A stretch of 64,000 nt of DNA from Zeugodacus cucurbitae (GCF_028554725.1 NC_071670.1:49052501-49116500), one strand, 5' to 3'; counted from the stretch's first letter, positions 12,216-23,984 are shown. Numbers and translations are program-made. The notes: generated from the sequence alone by a model not told the origin.

Positions 12216-14166
12216 AGTAACGCTTTTTATAAAGCATCCGCAAAAAAGCGGAGGGAGATATTTACCAATCAATATTTTCTAAATTAGAAAAATGGATTCC
12301 AGCAAAAGAATCGATTAATAAATGTTTCTCTTCTTGATGGGCGATCATGCAAAATATTAAAGTGGGATACATGAAAAATCTTATTGTCCTATTAATGAAT
12401 TAATTGAATTAAAATTATGACATTATATTTACCTTGTTTTTAAAATATGTTTCATTAGATCAGCTTCGTTTTGTTCAACCAAAATAGAATAAAAAAGTAT
12501 AAACAAGTATATTATGATTCAATTACAACTTTTAATTGAACTAATAAGATGCTAACTTCAAATCAGAGAATAATGGGGTTATTGCCTTATTTTCATAATT
12601 AGTCATTTAACATTTTATTAAAGTTTCCAAATCAGAAAAAAAATTAAGAGTTTAAGTATATGGGAACAGCATTATATAAAAGACAAATAAATCTTAATTG
12701 AGAGTGCCAGTATTAGAAACGATTTATTTATTTCAGGTTATGATCCATTAGAAATCACAATAACTACTCTTCACCAGCTCCATTCTAACCTATACACTTC
12801 CAATTGCATAATTCATAGTAAATTGAAAAAGTCTTATTCCTTCGTTCAATACCTAAGAAATAAGTATATGTAAGATGATTCAATTAAAATTTCAGACATA
12901 TCGGTTGAGTCATTTTTTATGAATCGTGTTCATTGACTTTAAAAATACAGTTTTGAGAAAAACGCGTTTAAATGAATGACACTCCAAGTAATTTCTTGCA
13001 TTTCGTACTTTCTAACAGTATGACGTGACTTTACAAATTCAGGAATATCTTCGAAAATATTGTTCGGATTGACTTTAAATTTTCAGAGAAAATACAAATA
13101 CATTTCGAAAACACAAAAACCAATTAAGGTTTTTTAACATTCTAACTTCATTTTATGTATTTTATTTTTCAAGAAATAATCTAAAGGGTTCCACACATTC
13201 ATTACGCCATTTTACTTTATACAAAGAGTTCGTATGATCATATTAGCTGGTATGTATAAAGAAGAGAGTACCTTTTTTTTGAAAATTTTAACTGCGTATT
13301 CTATATACTCAAAATATATCTTTGTATATAGTCCATACGTTTCAATTCCCCTATAATAATTTCTATGATCTTGTTTGTATTTATATTCATATTTTCTGTT
13401 TATTTATTATTCCTTCTGTTTCTATCGTGTTTATCCATTTTTTTAAGTATATACAGAAATATATGTACATGCTTTCTTGATTTATTTTTTTGTATTTTAT
13501 CATATCAATTTCATATGGCAACTCTTACAATCGTATATGAACATAGTACGTACATATATCGAACGAGTAAGAATTAAACTCATGAATGAAGCTCTTAGCC
13601 AACCATTAATTTCCTCCTAGTTTACAGATGAGTACCATAAATATATATAAATGCCCATGAAACACCCTAACTGTAGATAAATTTAATAGGCAATTATCTA
13701 TATACATACACATATTCTATATTTCATATATCAACATGTGCACATGTTGTGCGAAATATAGCGGAAATTATTGTGAAGTAGGAAGATGAGAACACAAGTG
13801 GAACCGTTAAATTGCAGCCTTAAGCAAATGCTAAATACATAAAATGAAAGGTTTATCGTGGCTATCGGATAAGCAAAGCGTAAAAAAATCGAAGAGGAAA
13901 TGCAGTTAATGCGTGATTTATAGTGCAATGCTAGCCACAGGATGTAACGGTGATTTTTGTCTAGTCTAGGTAAATATGTATACAAAATTGCTGGTTTATT
14001 GTGATTTTATTTATTTTATTTTATTGAATTTATTGTTTCTCTCTTCATCTGCTTTTGATTAAAAAATATCAAAAAATTAATATTGAAAGGTGTTTTCAGT
14101 ATTATTAACTGATTTTTGATTCCCCCAAGTTAAAAAAGAAAAATCTAAATTATTTATTTAAATCGC
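12216..14166. other. Non-coding stretch, including a possible decayed MITE
   Basis: AT-rich with no recognisable gene. About 12880-13190 contains phrases (GAGAAAAACGCGTTTAAA and others) like those inside the TTAA-flanked element at 15928-16617, suggesting an old, end-less copy of a related repeat. Confidence 0.35.
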
Positions 14167-14275
14167 TTTATTTCTAATTTGTAAAACTGTGAGAAATTTT
14201 CGATTATTTCTCACTATAAAATATGTTTACAATAATTTCTTATAATCTATCTATATATTTAATCTAGTTTTTATT
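14167..14275 (-). terminator. Polyadenylation signals of the Spaetzle-like gene
   Basis: On the minus strand AATAAA occurs at 14275-14270, 28 nt past the stop codon, and again at 14172-14167. Either could direct polyadenylation. The nearer one would give a very short 3' UTR. Confidence 0.5.
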
Positions 14276-14303
14276 TCAAATTTTCCTCCGCATGAGTACA
14301 TAC

Positions 14304-14948
14304 CTAAGTGGAGTATGCGACACATTCACAAGTGCTTGGCAATTTAACCATCTTCTCTTTCATCGCACCATTCACCAGAACAACCAACTTGCGATAGTTA
14401 AAATTCTGTTTGCATTTCGAATGCTCCTCCACCGGCAAGGTACTATTCTCTTCACCAGTTTGCGCCTCATTTTCACACTCTTCTACTAGCACACCTTGCT
14501 TGTATGCCCCATATTGCATCACCAACAACCATTGATTGTCCATTGACTCAGCACCCTCTGGATATATCACTTTGGTCTTGGTATTGCAGTGTTTCTCCAT
14601 CCCCATGCGTGTTGCCACCATTTGTGGTTGTGCCAAATCATCCTTGAAATATTCCTTGAATTTAGCAAATTGTTCGGGGTCAATTTTGTCCAAACGTGTA
14701 GCCTCGATATAGTTTTCAACCTCCTTGCAGTATGACTTGCCAGCTCTACGTTCGGCACAAACGATTTCATCATCCTCAAGTCCTTCGCTTGCTAATCCAG
14801 TGTTGTATACCATAATGCCCTCGCCAACTTTGAATATGCTCTTTAGTTTGCTCAACACATCTTTGGGTGTATCTTCACTGGGCATTGGTCTGGCAATGAC
14901 TTGAAGAACTATCACGAAGAATGTGAGCATTTTAAGCAAATATTTCAT
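14304..14948 (-). CDS. Secreted Spaetzle-like cystine-knot protein
   Basis: A 214-residue protein in one uninterrupted exon. The ATG sits in a good fly context (TTCAAGATG). Residues 1-19 form a signal peptide (KMLTFFVIVLQVIA). A pro-region follows with Cys64 and Cys74 (SYCKEVENY, reminiscent of the spz-family pro-region). Residues 115-214 resemble the Spaetzle knot: KHCNTKTKVIYP, QYGAYKQGVLVEEC, KCKQNFNY and PSTCEC align in order with the Drosophila Spaetzle active fragment. Arg114 in VATR, six residues before the first knot Cys, is placed like the VSSR cleavage site of Spaetzle. Known members are extracellular Toll ligands activated by serine proteases. Oddities: the knot has five cysteines (121, 158, 179, 207, 209) where Spaetzle has seven, and there are no introns. 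N168 is a glycosylation sequon. It could be a diverged Toll ligand, an antagonist or a reproductive protein. Confidence 0.85.
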   Translation of the reverse strand: MKYLLKMLTFFVIVLQVIARPMPSEDTPKDVLSKLKSIFKVGEGIMVYNTGLASEGLEDDEIVCAERRAGKSYCKEVENYIEATRLDKIDPEQFAKFKEYFKDDLAQPQMVATRMGMEKHCNTKTKVIYPEGAESMDNQWLLVMQYGAYKQGVLVEECENEAQTGEENSTLPVEEHSKCKQNFNYRKLVVLVNGAMKEKMVKLPSTCECVAYST

Positions 14949-15048
14949 CTTGAATTTTATTTTTTTGGATAGGTTAATGTTCCGTTCGGTTTTTATTTGT
15001 TCTGTAAAGACTTTTAACTGTATGTTTCACTGTCAACTTAGTGTTGAT

Positions 15049-15085
15049 AACTGATATCCAAACCCGATTTCATGCCTCTTATATA
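15049..15085 (-). promoter_or_regulatory. Core promoter (TATA + initiator) of the Spaetzle-like gene
   Basis: On the minus strand TATATAAG lies at 15085-15078 and the initiator TCAGTT at 15054-15049. The A of the initiator (15052) is 33 bp from the first T of the TATA box, the canonical fly spacing. This predicts transcription from 15052 and a 5' UTR of about 103 nt before the ATG at 14948. Confidence 0.75.
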
Positions 15086-15162
15086 GCTCGGAACGAAGTT
15101 TGCACGTACGAGCTTCATTGTTTTGGCAAACCCCAGTTTTACCTGAGTTCATGAATACCTTT

Positions 15163-15239
15163 AGGGGTTTTCACCTATCAAAGGTGTCATGGTATTTCCA
15201 GCTGGTTTAAGGAATTTTGATTCGCCCGGGGGAAAACCC
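15163..15239 (-). promoter_or_regulatory. Candidate NF-kappaB / GATA / E-box cluster upstream of the Spaetzle-like gene
   Basis: GGGAAAACCC at 15230-15239 fits the Dorsal/Dif consensus GGG(W)4CCM exactly, about 180 bp upstream of the predicted start. A near match (GTGAAAACCC on the minus strand) lies at about 15163-15173. A GATA-type site TGATAG (minus strand) lies at 15180-15175, and an E-box CCAGCTGG at 15198-15205. Adjacent kappaB and GATA sites are typical of fly immune-inducible promoters. Function here is inferred from motif content only. Confidence 0.4.
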
Positions 15240-15241
15240 GT

Positions 15242-15923
15242 TGACTTTTCCATGCAGCCTTTTTATGAAATCATCGAATTTATACATTTTTAAGGTATCC
15301 TTCTTGCTTTTGGTTAATTGAATTATACCTGCTCTAGCGTTTTACCAAAGCTCCGATCCTTCAGATGCAAAAACATGCTTTTTTAATTGTGATAGCGTCA
15401 AAAACAAAATTATTTATTTTTAGAGTTCAGAAGAGCCAAAACCTTTACATTTTTTATTTTCAGAAGTCTTGGATATTATGACGAGTGTCCCGAACAGTAT
15501 TATTTTTACAAGAAATAAAATTAAAGATAAAATTTTCCGAAACGATACATAATTTGGAAATATTTCACCCCCAAATTGTGTACCAAAAAATGAACTGGTC
15601 AAAAGAGGAGCTCAAAAATAATGAGATTGTTATGCCCAGAGTTCATTCTTGTGATATCAGGATAATGCATTTATTGATTATCCTTTCAAAATATATAACT
15701 TTAAAATGGAATGAAAATGGCTGGATGAAAAGGAAAGAAATAATTTCGAAAGACGTCTTGAAGTTGGCTGCTGAGAATGTAGATATATGTATATTACTGG
15801 AAATCTATTGAGGAAACCTAGAATCTTTCTTTGAGAGAATAATAATATGATATGCTTCTTACAGATGTAGACCATTATCGTTAGCTGGAGTTTGAAAACA
15901 TTTTTAAATTAATAGAGAGCGAT
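15242..15923. other. Non-coding stretch upstream of the Spaetzle-like gene
   Basis: AT-rich. A 108-residue open frame at 15485-15811 has no recognisable domain and looks like chance. Confidence 0.4.
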
Positions 15924-15927
15924 TTAA

Positions 15928-16617
15928 GGGGTTACATGGGTTTAGTCGCACAAAAAATGGCCTATTTTCAATATATTTTTTTTTCATGTAAATAATTATT
16001 TATTTAATTCAAATCTTTTTCTGTCTTATAGATACTTTAAATATGTATAAATATGAATAATATCTGAAATTTTCAAATAAAAAGGTAAAACTCCTAAAAA
16101 AAGGTGCGTCCGCGTTGTCAGCATAACTCCTGACAGGATGATCTAAATGAAAAAATAGGTGTTTTAGGTAAGATCATCATAATCTCGTGCTTGAACGAAG
16201 GAAAGACAAAAAAAGTGAAAATTGGAATTTTGGCAGACATTTTTCAAAAAAAAACTCGGTCAAATTTGTTTGACATTTTTTTTTGTAGTTGTAATAGTTG
16301 TAATTAAATAAAATCCTTCGTTCAAGTAAATTGTATCTCGAATACCTGCTCAAAATTTCATCAAGATCGGTTGAGTAGTTTTCGAGAAAATTTGACAACC
16401 GTCTTTGAAAACACGGTTCCGAGAAAAACGACACGTTTAAAGTTTTGAGTAACAATAGTACTTGACTTGGAGCGCACACCTTCCAAAGGCTGTATCTCCG
16501 AAACTATTATTCGGATCGACTTGAAAATTTAGGACAATATTCTTGAGATGTTGTAAAAATTTATAACCCAAAAAACAAAAAAATCGATGTTTTGAATCCG
16601 CGAAACCATGTAACCCA
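15928..16617. mobile_element. TTAA-flanked MITE, about 690 bp
   Basis: Terminal inverted repeats are visible: the left end reads GGGGTTACATGGGTTT and the right end AAACCATGTAACCCA. Both are flanked by TTAA (15924-15927 and 16618-16621), a likely target-site duplication of the piggyBac type. The interior is non-coding, with phrases such as TTTTCGAGAAAA and ATCGGTTGAGTAG. No transposase is present, so it must be mobilised by another element. The superfamily is inferred from the TTAA duplication alone. Confidence 0.65.
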
Positions 16618-16621
16618 TTAA

Positions 16622-17484
16622 ATTATTAGGTTCACCATTTCAATTAAAGGTTTAATAAATAATCGAAATTGTAAAAAGTAAATGTCTGTTTAAATAAAAT
16701 AAGTTCTCTTAATTGCTATAGATAATGTATATATGTTTTTTTATAGTTAAAAAGTGTGTTAAAAATAGCAAAATTTTAATATCGAATAAATTCAGTTTGA
16801 TTTCAACTTAAAATATATTCAAAAAACTTATTTACCTTCGATTTGTTTATATACTACTCAAAAATACTATATAGTTGCAGATACATAGTAAAATGAAAAA
16901 TTATTTAAAAATATTTGAAAAAAAAAATAAATTTTAATAACAGTAAATTTTGCTAAAATTGTATTATTTTATCATTTGTTTTCTATTTTAGTATCTTATA
17001 TTTGTAATCTGCATATATGTATATACATAAACTTCTTCTAAATTCTACCTTTCCTTCCCTTTCTTTTATGCTCTTAAATTTTCTTTTTGTTTTCCTACCA
17101 TTGTAAACCCAGAAATAATCGATTTGCTAAACGACCAACGAATCGAATAGCTTTCAAAATATTTACGAATTTGCAGAGTAGCAGAAATAATTTGCAACTA
17201 CATACGGAGAGATGCAAATCAAATCAGTTGCACAGTTGCATTTAAATGCATAATTCCTTTGTTAGCTAATTTTGTGGTTATTGCATGCGCAGCATGGATA
17301 GACAGAGGTCAATAGCGGGTACACATGCAGCGTAACGGAGCGTAAGGTCAATAAGAAACAAATGAGTAACAAATGTGTATGTAGCTGCAGGCACATCTGG
17401 CAGCATAGTTCGGTGGACATCAGGTTAGGTTAGGTGCATTTTAGCGCAATAGTAGAGCATAATAATTGTAATAGTCAATTCTTA
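16622..17484. other. Non-coding stretch
   Basis: Strongly AT-rich to about 17100, then more balanced. CAGGTTAGGTTAGG at about 17421-17434 sits just before the LINE fragment and resembles the CCTAAC tails of other LINE relics here, read from the other strand. Confidence 0.4.
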
Positions 17485-18253
17485 GAACGCGCCGTTTGTT
17501 CTGCTTTTTCCAGACTAGATAAAGAAGCGAAGCGTATGGGTCTGGTGGTGAATGACGACAAGACGAAATATCTCCTGTCATCAAATAAACAGTCAGCGCA
17601 CTCGCGTCTTGGCTCCCACGTCACTGATGACAGTCATACCTTTGAAGTAGTAGATAGCTTCGTCTACTTGGGAACCAGCGTTAACAACACCAACAATGTC
17701 AGCCTTGAAATCCAACGCAGAATCACTCTTGCCAACAGGTGTTACTTTGGACTGAGTAGGCAATTGCAAAGTAAAGTCCTCTCTCGACGAACAAAAATCA
17801 AACTCTATAAGTCGCTCATTATTTCCATCCTGATGTGTGGCGCTGAAGCGTGGATCGTCTACGATCCGATGAGACGACTCTTGGGGTTTTCGAGAGAAAG
17901 GTTTTGCGTAAGATTTATGGTCCTCTGAACATTGGCAACGGCGAATACCGCAGACAATGGAACGATGAGCTGTACGATTTATACGACGACATTGACATAG
18001 TTCAGCGAATAAAAAGACAGCGGCTACGCTGGCTTGGTCATGTTGTACGAATGGATGAAAACACTCCAGCTCTGAAAGTGTTCGATGCAGTACCCGCTGG
18101 AGGAAGCCGCGGAAGAGGACGACCGGTGGAAAGACCAAGTGCAAAGTGACCTGGCTTCACTTGGTGTTTCCAGTTGGCGCCAAAAAGCAAAAAGGAGGAA
18201 CGAGTGGCGCGCTCTAGTGGATTCGGCTATAATCGCTTAGGCGGTTTCTACGC

Positions 18254-18256
<3 letters not shown>
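17485..18256 (+). mobile_element. 5'-truncated RTE-like LINE, end of reverse transcriptase ORF
   Basis: The C-terminal part of a non-LTR retrotransposon ORF2. Frame one reads FSRLDKEAKRMGLVVNDDKT, FVYLGTSVNN (end of the palm/thumb region) and ILMCGAEAW. A one-base shift near 17855 moves to TTLGVFERKVLRKIYGP, then LYDDIDIVQRIKRQRLRWLG. A second shift near 18115 leads to DDRWKDQVQSDLASLGVSSW and the natural stop TAG at 18238-18240. The RWLGHV motif and the microsatellite immediately downstream, in place of poly(A), fit RTE-type elements. The insertion is 5'-truncated, as is usual for LINEs, and non-functional because of the two frameshifts, but otherwise well preserved and so relatively young. 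Confidence 0.8.

Positions 18257-18314
<58 letters not shown>
18257..18314. repeat. (AT)29 microsatellite
   Basis: A perfect run of 29 AT units directly after the LINE 3' end. It probably grew from the short repeat that RTE-type LINEs carry at their 3' terminus. Confidence 0.95.
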
Positions 18315-18318
<4 letters not shown>

Positions 18319-18442
18319 AACTTCAAGTTAAAGAAGTTTGATTTATGAAAGGAATTTTGTATGAAATTTGGCTTCAAAATGCTATTGCCAATACGATAGT
18401 TTGAGTTATGGAGATATCGAGTCTTCTATAACTCGAAGGTAT
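18315..18442. mobile_element. Fragment of the pogo-like MITE
   Basis: It matches the right half of the copies at 45964-46406 and 55624-56061: AGTTTGATTTATGAAAGGAA, TTGTATGAAATTTGGCTTC, TGCTATTGCCA, GAGTTATGGAG and TATAACTCGAAG occur in the same order. The left half and both outer ends are missing. Confidence 0.6.
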
Positions 18443-18671
18443 CCAGCCTTGATTGCTTGGCTAATTAGCTTTAATTGACCCTAACTGAGCTGGGAACATA
18501 TATGTATGTACATAGGGTGACTAAAGTATCATTATAAATTTGCTTTGCTTAAAATATCTATTATATTTCCTACCTAGTGATCCCAAATTATAATCAAGAT
18601 CAGAATTAATAAAATTATATAAAAAATAGCCAGAAGCTATTTTTTTTTGTCAGAAAGTTCACAAGCTTTAA

Positions 18672-19060
18672 GGGGCTATGCCATCTATTTTTTGCTTATT
18701 CCATAGTTTATACTTTCAAAAATATTCTATTAAAGCGGTAAGATCGCATCTTGAATAGTTTTTGAATGACAGCGTTCTTAAGAGCGACCGCTCGCAGTCA
18801 TAAGCTGCTATAGTCGAAACTTTAAACCCGTTTTTCTCGAAACGACATTTTTCAAAATTGCTGATATCATACATAACTCAACGATAAATTGACCGATTGA
18901 CTTAATCTGAGTATTCCTGAATATATTTACTATACAATACCCACCTATGATGTTTTTAATTTGTTGGCATTTAAAAAGGCCATTTTTTACTTAAAACACG
19001 AAACTTTTTTTTTTTTTGAACTACGCCATCATGTCAGCCCATTATTTTTCAATATATTTG
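18672..19060. mobile_element. Possible third TTAA-flanked MITE, right end lost
   Basis: TTAA (18668-18671) is followed by GGGGCTATGCCATC, which resembles the start of the element at 46794 (GAGGGGCATCCCATG) and of the one at 15928. Interior phrases (TTCTCGAAACGACATTTTTC, ACCGATTGACTTAATCTGAG) also recall those elements. No matching inverted right end is seen. The end coordinate is a guess. Confidence 0.35.
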
Positions 19061-21659
19061 TAAAACAAAGTCTTAAAATATAGCTGAATATATCCAAAAA
19101 ATAATTCCCCTAGAGCCCTAAACTACCGGATTTCCACACTATACGTACTGAAAGTTATCGTCAATAAATTTTACGAAAATCATTTTACCACAATAAAGAA
19201 ATTTGTCAAGATTCCTTTGAAGGAATATCATTCTTCTAAGGATTGAATACGAATTAATTCCAATAATTCACAATTTCTATAGATTGAAGAAGTATGATTT
19301 TCATTTGCATTCTAAAGAATTTTTTCGAGCTTTTGGCATTTGGTAGTAATATGTTTATGTTAATATCTTAATGCCTTTTTTTTTAAACAATAAAATCATT
19401 TCACTTACAGAAAGAGATTCGAATACTGCAATACTATTCTGTCTAGATTATCTTGATGATCTTTAGTTTGGGTATCATTCTACATAATATATATGTATAT
19501 ATTATGGAATATACTATACTATTATAAAGTACCGAAAATTCCGAAAGTTTCAGTTTCTCCTTTAAAAACTATCTCCACTGCCCTAGGGCATATAAATATC
19601 AAATTTCAAAACACAAAATTATTGTAAATTGCATAATTTTTCATGGTCCTTTTCAACACTTTTCTTTCGTGATAACCAAAAATAGCAATTGTGCAAATTT
19701 GAGTGCATTTTTCAGCGAATTGATTGCTATTTGTTTTGATAATTGAGTTGGACTGCAGCACAAAAAAAAAAATAAATAAAAATACAAGACAAAACACTGC
19801 AGCAACGGCACGAGCGCATACAACAGTAACAAATTGCCACAATGCAATACGCATGCGCAACAAAAATATCAAATTGCTGTGCGAAAAACAAAACGAAAAT
19901 ATTATTCTGCGATATACTATAAGACGGAGTGGCTTTGGTCAAAAGGCCACCCAAATGTGCTGCAAGCAAATTAAGAGGAACGTTAAATGCGCTAAACGAT
20001 TGTTGGCGCATAAATTTTGCAAGCGAGTGGAGGAAAGCGAAATTTTTCGGGAAGTATCAGATGGATATGAATTTAAATATGTTTGTAGGTATGAAGTTGA
20101 GATTATGCGTATGTATTTTAGCAACTGCATTGCGTTTCTGAGTGCTATCAAATTATTTGTGAATCGGATTAAGTCAATAATACCTTCAAATATAGAAAAT
20201 GTATACTGTAGAACAAAAGACTTAAGCAACGAACCTGCTTACTAAATCAATAATCAGTACAAAAGATATTTTTGATTGTAATTAAAATTACTTTGAAAGT
20301 ATGTAACAGCGAGTACAAATAGGTTTTTAATTTTCACGCACACACATACACACTTTATAAGCAATATTCTCATATCCTCCCTACTTGTTGCCACAAAAAT
20401 ATTTCTAGTCAAAGTGCTGATATAATTTTAATGACTTCATTTCGTATGCTACAGAGTTGCAACATGTACCCAACTTACTCCGTCAGCCCGACAACCAGTC
20501 AGTCATGGTTAGTCAAGTAGTCAGTAATTACATTTACGCCCCAATTGTTGCTAGGGCTAGCCAGTAAATGCTGCTAGTACTAGCAGCAGAGCAGTTGCAG
20601 TTGCAGCTACCAAAAAAGGACTCGATTTGCGTGAGCAACCATTTCAATCCTTTTTCAAGACAGACCGCCTCTATTATGACTACTGTTTCTTTACTCCCTT
20701 TTCTCAAATATTTTTTATTTGCTCAAGAGATAAACTCCTATTTACTTTAACAACAATTGCGTATATAAATTGCATTTTAAGTGTTTCTCGGCTGTAATTT
20801 TAATGTTCTCTCTATGCTTGAAAGCAAAATCGCCACATCCGCCCAGAGCTCATCGAAAGTATGACGTCAGCAGCGTTGGTCGCGCTGTTAAATATAGTGC
20901 AACCGCTGCTTGAATTGCGCTGAAAGGCTTATTTCCTGACAACAAGTGCGCTGCAGCTACTTGACTTGTTGCAAGCCGCGCGCTGAAGCTGAGGGAGTAA
21001 TTGAGTTAATTGATGCGATGATTTATGGCGTTTGTCCGTGACGTGGAGAAAATGTTGCGTAAACAAAATGAAAGCTACGAAATAGTTAATATGCAGAGAT
21101 GGTTGTTGCGCAGAAAGAAGGTGTAAAATCTAATTAAAACTTGTTAGAATTGTAACAATGAAGGTTGAAGTAGGGTTTTTTTTTGCTCGAAGTAGAATTA
21201 GCATTAAAAATAATTAAAGATGAAAATAAAATATTATACTCTTAGTTCTTTCAATTAATCCGGAGATCCAGATAAGCGAAACATATACTGGGGTTAAATT
21301 ATGGTTGAGACTGGCCAATGATGCTGAGCCTCAGATAATTACCTTATCTCCCCTTTCTAGCACTGGATGATCGTTTCGACCATCAAAACTCTAGATTTCA
21401 TAGACCGAAGTCATGTTTCTACTAACTTAAATTAGTGGCTTTTCTGGAACTTGGAGGATTCCCCTCTAAATACGCAAATAAGATGGATTCTCCATGTATA
21501 CCAACGTCTTGAAAACGGCAGAAGGTATTTGTACAGGATAGTCTGATCAAAAGTGGAAATTGTTCAAAAAGTGTTAATCTGAGGTCTATCCCATAAGACA
21601 TATGTACAGGGAATCTAACACAAGGATTTAACAGATATTCCATCGTACAAAATCAGATC
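19061..21659. other. Non-coding stretch with a GC-richer island
   Basis: A 173-codon open frame at 19724-20245 opens with TTG and has no domain signature, so it is probably chance. The sequence at 20460-21010 is GC-richer (GCAGTTGCAGCT, TGACGTCAG and CGCGCTG patches) and free of transposon marks, a candidate regulatory island. Confidence 0.4.
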
Positions 21660-22541
21660 AACAAAGGCACTGGAGTGTATAGAAAACATTAGCAACAGAG
21701 GAATCATATTCATCTCGTATCGATATTTGGATCCAAGGGAACAAGGTGGTTCATCATCTGGCTAAGAAACGACGGCCAATAATCCGTTAGGATCAGAGTC
21801 GATTTCTGTTGTGGTTCCCCACGCTATCAATAAGTAGAAGGGAAATGAGAAAGATATCGGTATTAATGGGAGCATGCAACTTAAAAAAGTTCAGATAGCT
21901 TATTAACATCAATATAGATAAGGGAGTGCCTAATATCGTTATCAGTAGCTTCGAACTACTTTGCAATCCGACTTGTTTGGGTACCCGGTCACCGCAGAAT
22001 CGCTGGAAACTGCAAAGCGAAGCTTGAGAGGTTACCTTAGTAACATTGACGTCGGAGTGTATGCGGGTGGATAGTCGACTGAGCTCTCCAAACGCTGGAC
22101 AACAATCAGCACCTGTGCTGTAGCGAGGTCTTTCCGGCTACTGTAGCTTAAGAAGTCTAATCCAGCTACAGTCATTGGTGTGCTTGGTCATTGTCCAATA
22201 GGTACACTTGGCCCGACTACGTTAGGAATCACCCCAGACGCTAGTCGACAAAGCTGCTTGGTGGAAGGTGAAGAGGAGTCATCTTCCTCCTTCAATGCCC
22301 AGCATACGCCAGAGTTAGGTTGAAACACCTCGGTAGGCACTTCTTCGGCGAACCCAACGAAATGAGTGGAATCGACATTAGCCGACTTAAGAATTTTATA
22401 ATAGCCACCAAGCGCTTTGTCGAATCATAATGGTCTTAGCGACCCGTCAAGAATATCTGGGTGTCACAAAGGACAGTCGAAGCTGTCTCAGTGAGATTCT
22501 CTACAGTTGCATAGATCTATCTCTTTACCTAACCTGACCTA
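21660..22541 (+). mobile_element. RNase H-type LINE, 3' part, degenerate
   Basis: Broken frames read DIWIQGNKVVHHLAKK and VWVPGHRRIAGNCKAKLE, both shaped like the RNase H motif H-x-x-x-x-GN-x-x-x-D-x-LA. Then come GHCPIGTLAVRLGI, CPAYARVRLKHLGRHFFGEP and IIATKRFVES, the C-terminal tail of the RNase H-bearing LINE family seen at 10705-11027. It ends in CCTAACCTGACCT. Two RNase H-like blocks suggest two copies or a rearrangement. The sequence is full of stops. Confidence 0.65.
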
Positions 22542-23984
22542 GATAAATTGAGAACCATGCTACATGGGAATTCGGTAGACGAAACACAGTCGAGTATGAA
22601 GAAGGGTGTGCAAAAATATCGGGATGACGAGCCTGGTAAAAGAGGGTTCCCTTTTCTGCGCTCGAAAAATGTGGAAAAAAGCGAATTGTTAGAACATTAG
22701 CTCTAACTCCACAATTTCTACCAAACCCATTAAGCACTTACATTTACTAGTTTTACTAGAATACTCTCTCAGGTTTTACATAATATGTAGAAGCCTTGAA
22801 CTCCCAATAAATTTCCTGCTACGTTGATGAAGGATATTTTCAAAGATATTTTCCACTCTTCTCCTCAAATAAAAAACTATAATCCTTTTGTTATTACAAA
22901 AAGGCAGATAAAATCAAGCAGTCAAGATGAAGATACCAAGATGAAGGTACTTTAGTGGAATCAATCGCCAGCTAAAACCAGCCTATCACCATTTCAAGGA
23001 TGCTCCGCTCCATTTACATAGCTTAGAAGATGAAATGTGATACTTATCTACGCTTCTAGTATAAAAAAATCAATTCATGCCACTCACTCACGCATAAGCC
23101 TTATTACCCTCATATACCAGCATTAATTTGATATTAGCGGCAAGCGGACAAACACACGCTGTGCGCTTAAGACAGCGAAGATCATCATCGTCAAAACGTG
23201 CAACGAAGAGGCATAAAACATAAGTAACCTAGGGAAACTCCAGGAATTGCAATGACCAAACAAAATATGAAAAAACTATATTTATCAGAATTACAACGTT
23301 TGATATTAAGCCTTAATAATATCCTGCGACCAAAAAACACACACAAAAGAATAACCGCGAAGGAGTCAAGAAGAGAACGGAAAATAATAACAACAAAAAT
23401 CAAGAAAACGTCGCGTCATTGTGCGCACGTAGATGAAGTCATAAATTTCTATGACTTTATCCTAGCAACAAATCAGTGATAACTTCATCTTCAGCATTTT
23501 TATGTGTTTATTTGAAATCTCAAATATTCTTCGGTCGCCTTGTGGTTAAATCCTTTACGCTCTTTAAGACCACTTCATTGCCTTAAGCGCACAGGCGCGC
23601 GTGTTGTAAGCAGAAGTATGTCGGGTGTAGTGATGTGTGTGTGCATATTTTTATGATCATGCGTTATTAAGTGACACTTAAGAGAATATTAAATACAAAT
23701 TAATTGCTGACACATAAATATTGTGTATGATAAGCATCGCCGAATGCTGAATGCCGAAAGCGATTATAATTGAGATGGCACCGATTGCATGGGTGTGGTC
23801 CGCGGTGGCGGCACAGCGTGTGAACTATGGATTTTTGATAAGATACTGATCTCATATGCTATTTGAGGACACTTTCTTTATGCACAAGGATCAAATTCAA
23901 TTAAATTAATTTTTTGGTACTGTTTTAAATTCAATCAGGAAACCACAAAATTCTAATTTTTGAATATTGCTTGTGTATTCATTT
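22542..23984. other. Non-coding stretch
   Basis: No gene. The stretch 22649-22680 (CCCTTTTCTGCG, then AAAAATGTGGAAAAAA) closely resembles 37322-37355, suggesting a shared old repeat. The stretch 23090-23480 is GC-richer, but its open frames have no recognisable domain. Confidence 0.4.

Noticed and set aside
17593..18144. A 183-codon minus-strand frame
   Set aside because: It is antisense to the LINE reverse transcriptase relic, whose plus-strand reading has clear RT C-terminal motifs.
19724..20245. A 173-codon frame on the plus strand
   Set aside because: It opens with TTG, has biased Lys/Arg/Ile composition expected of AT-rich DNA, and shows no domain.
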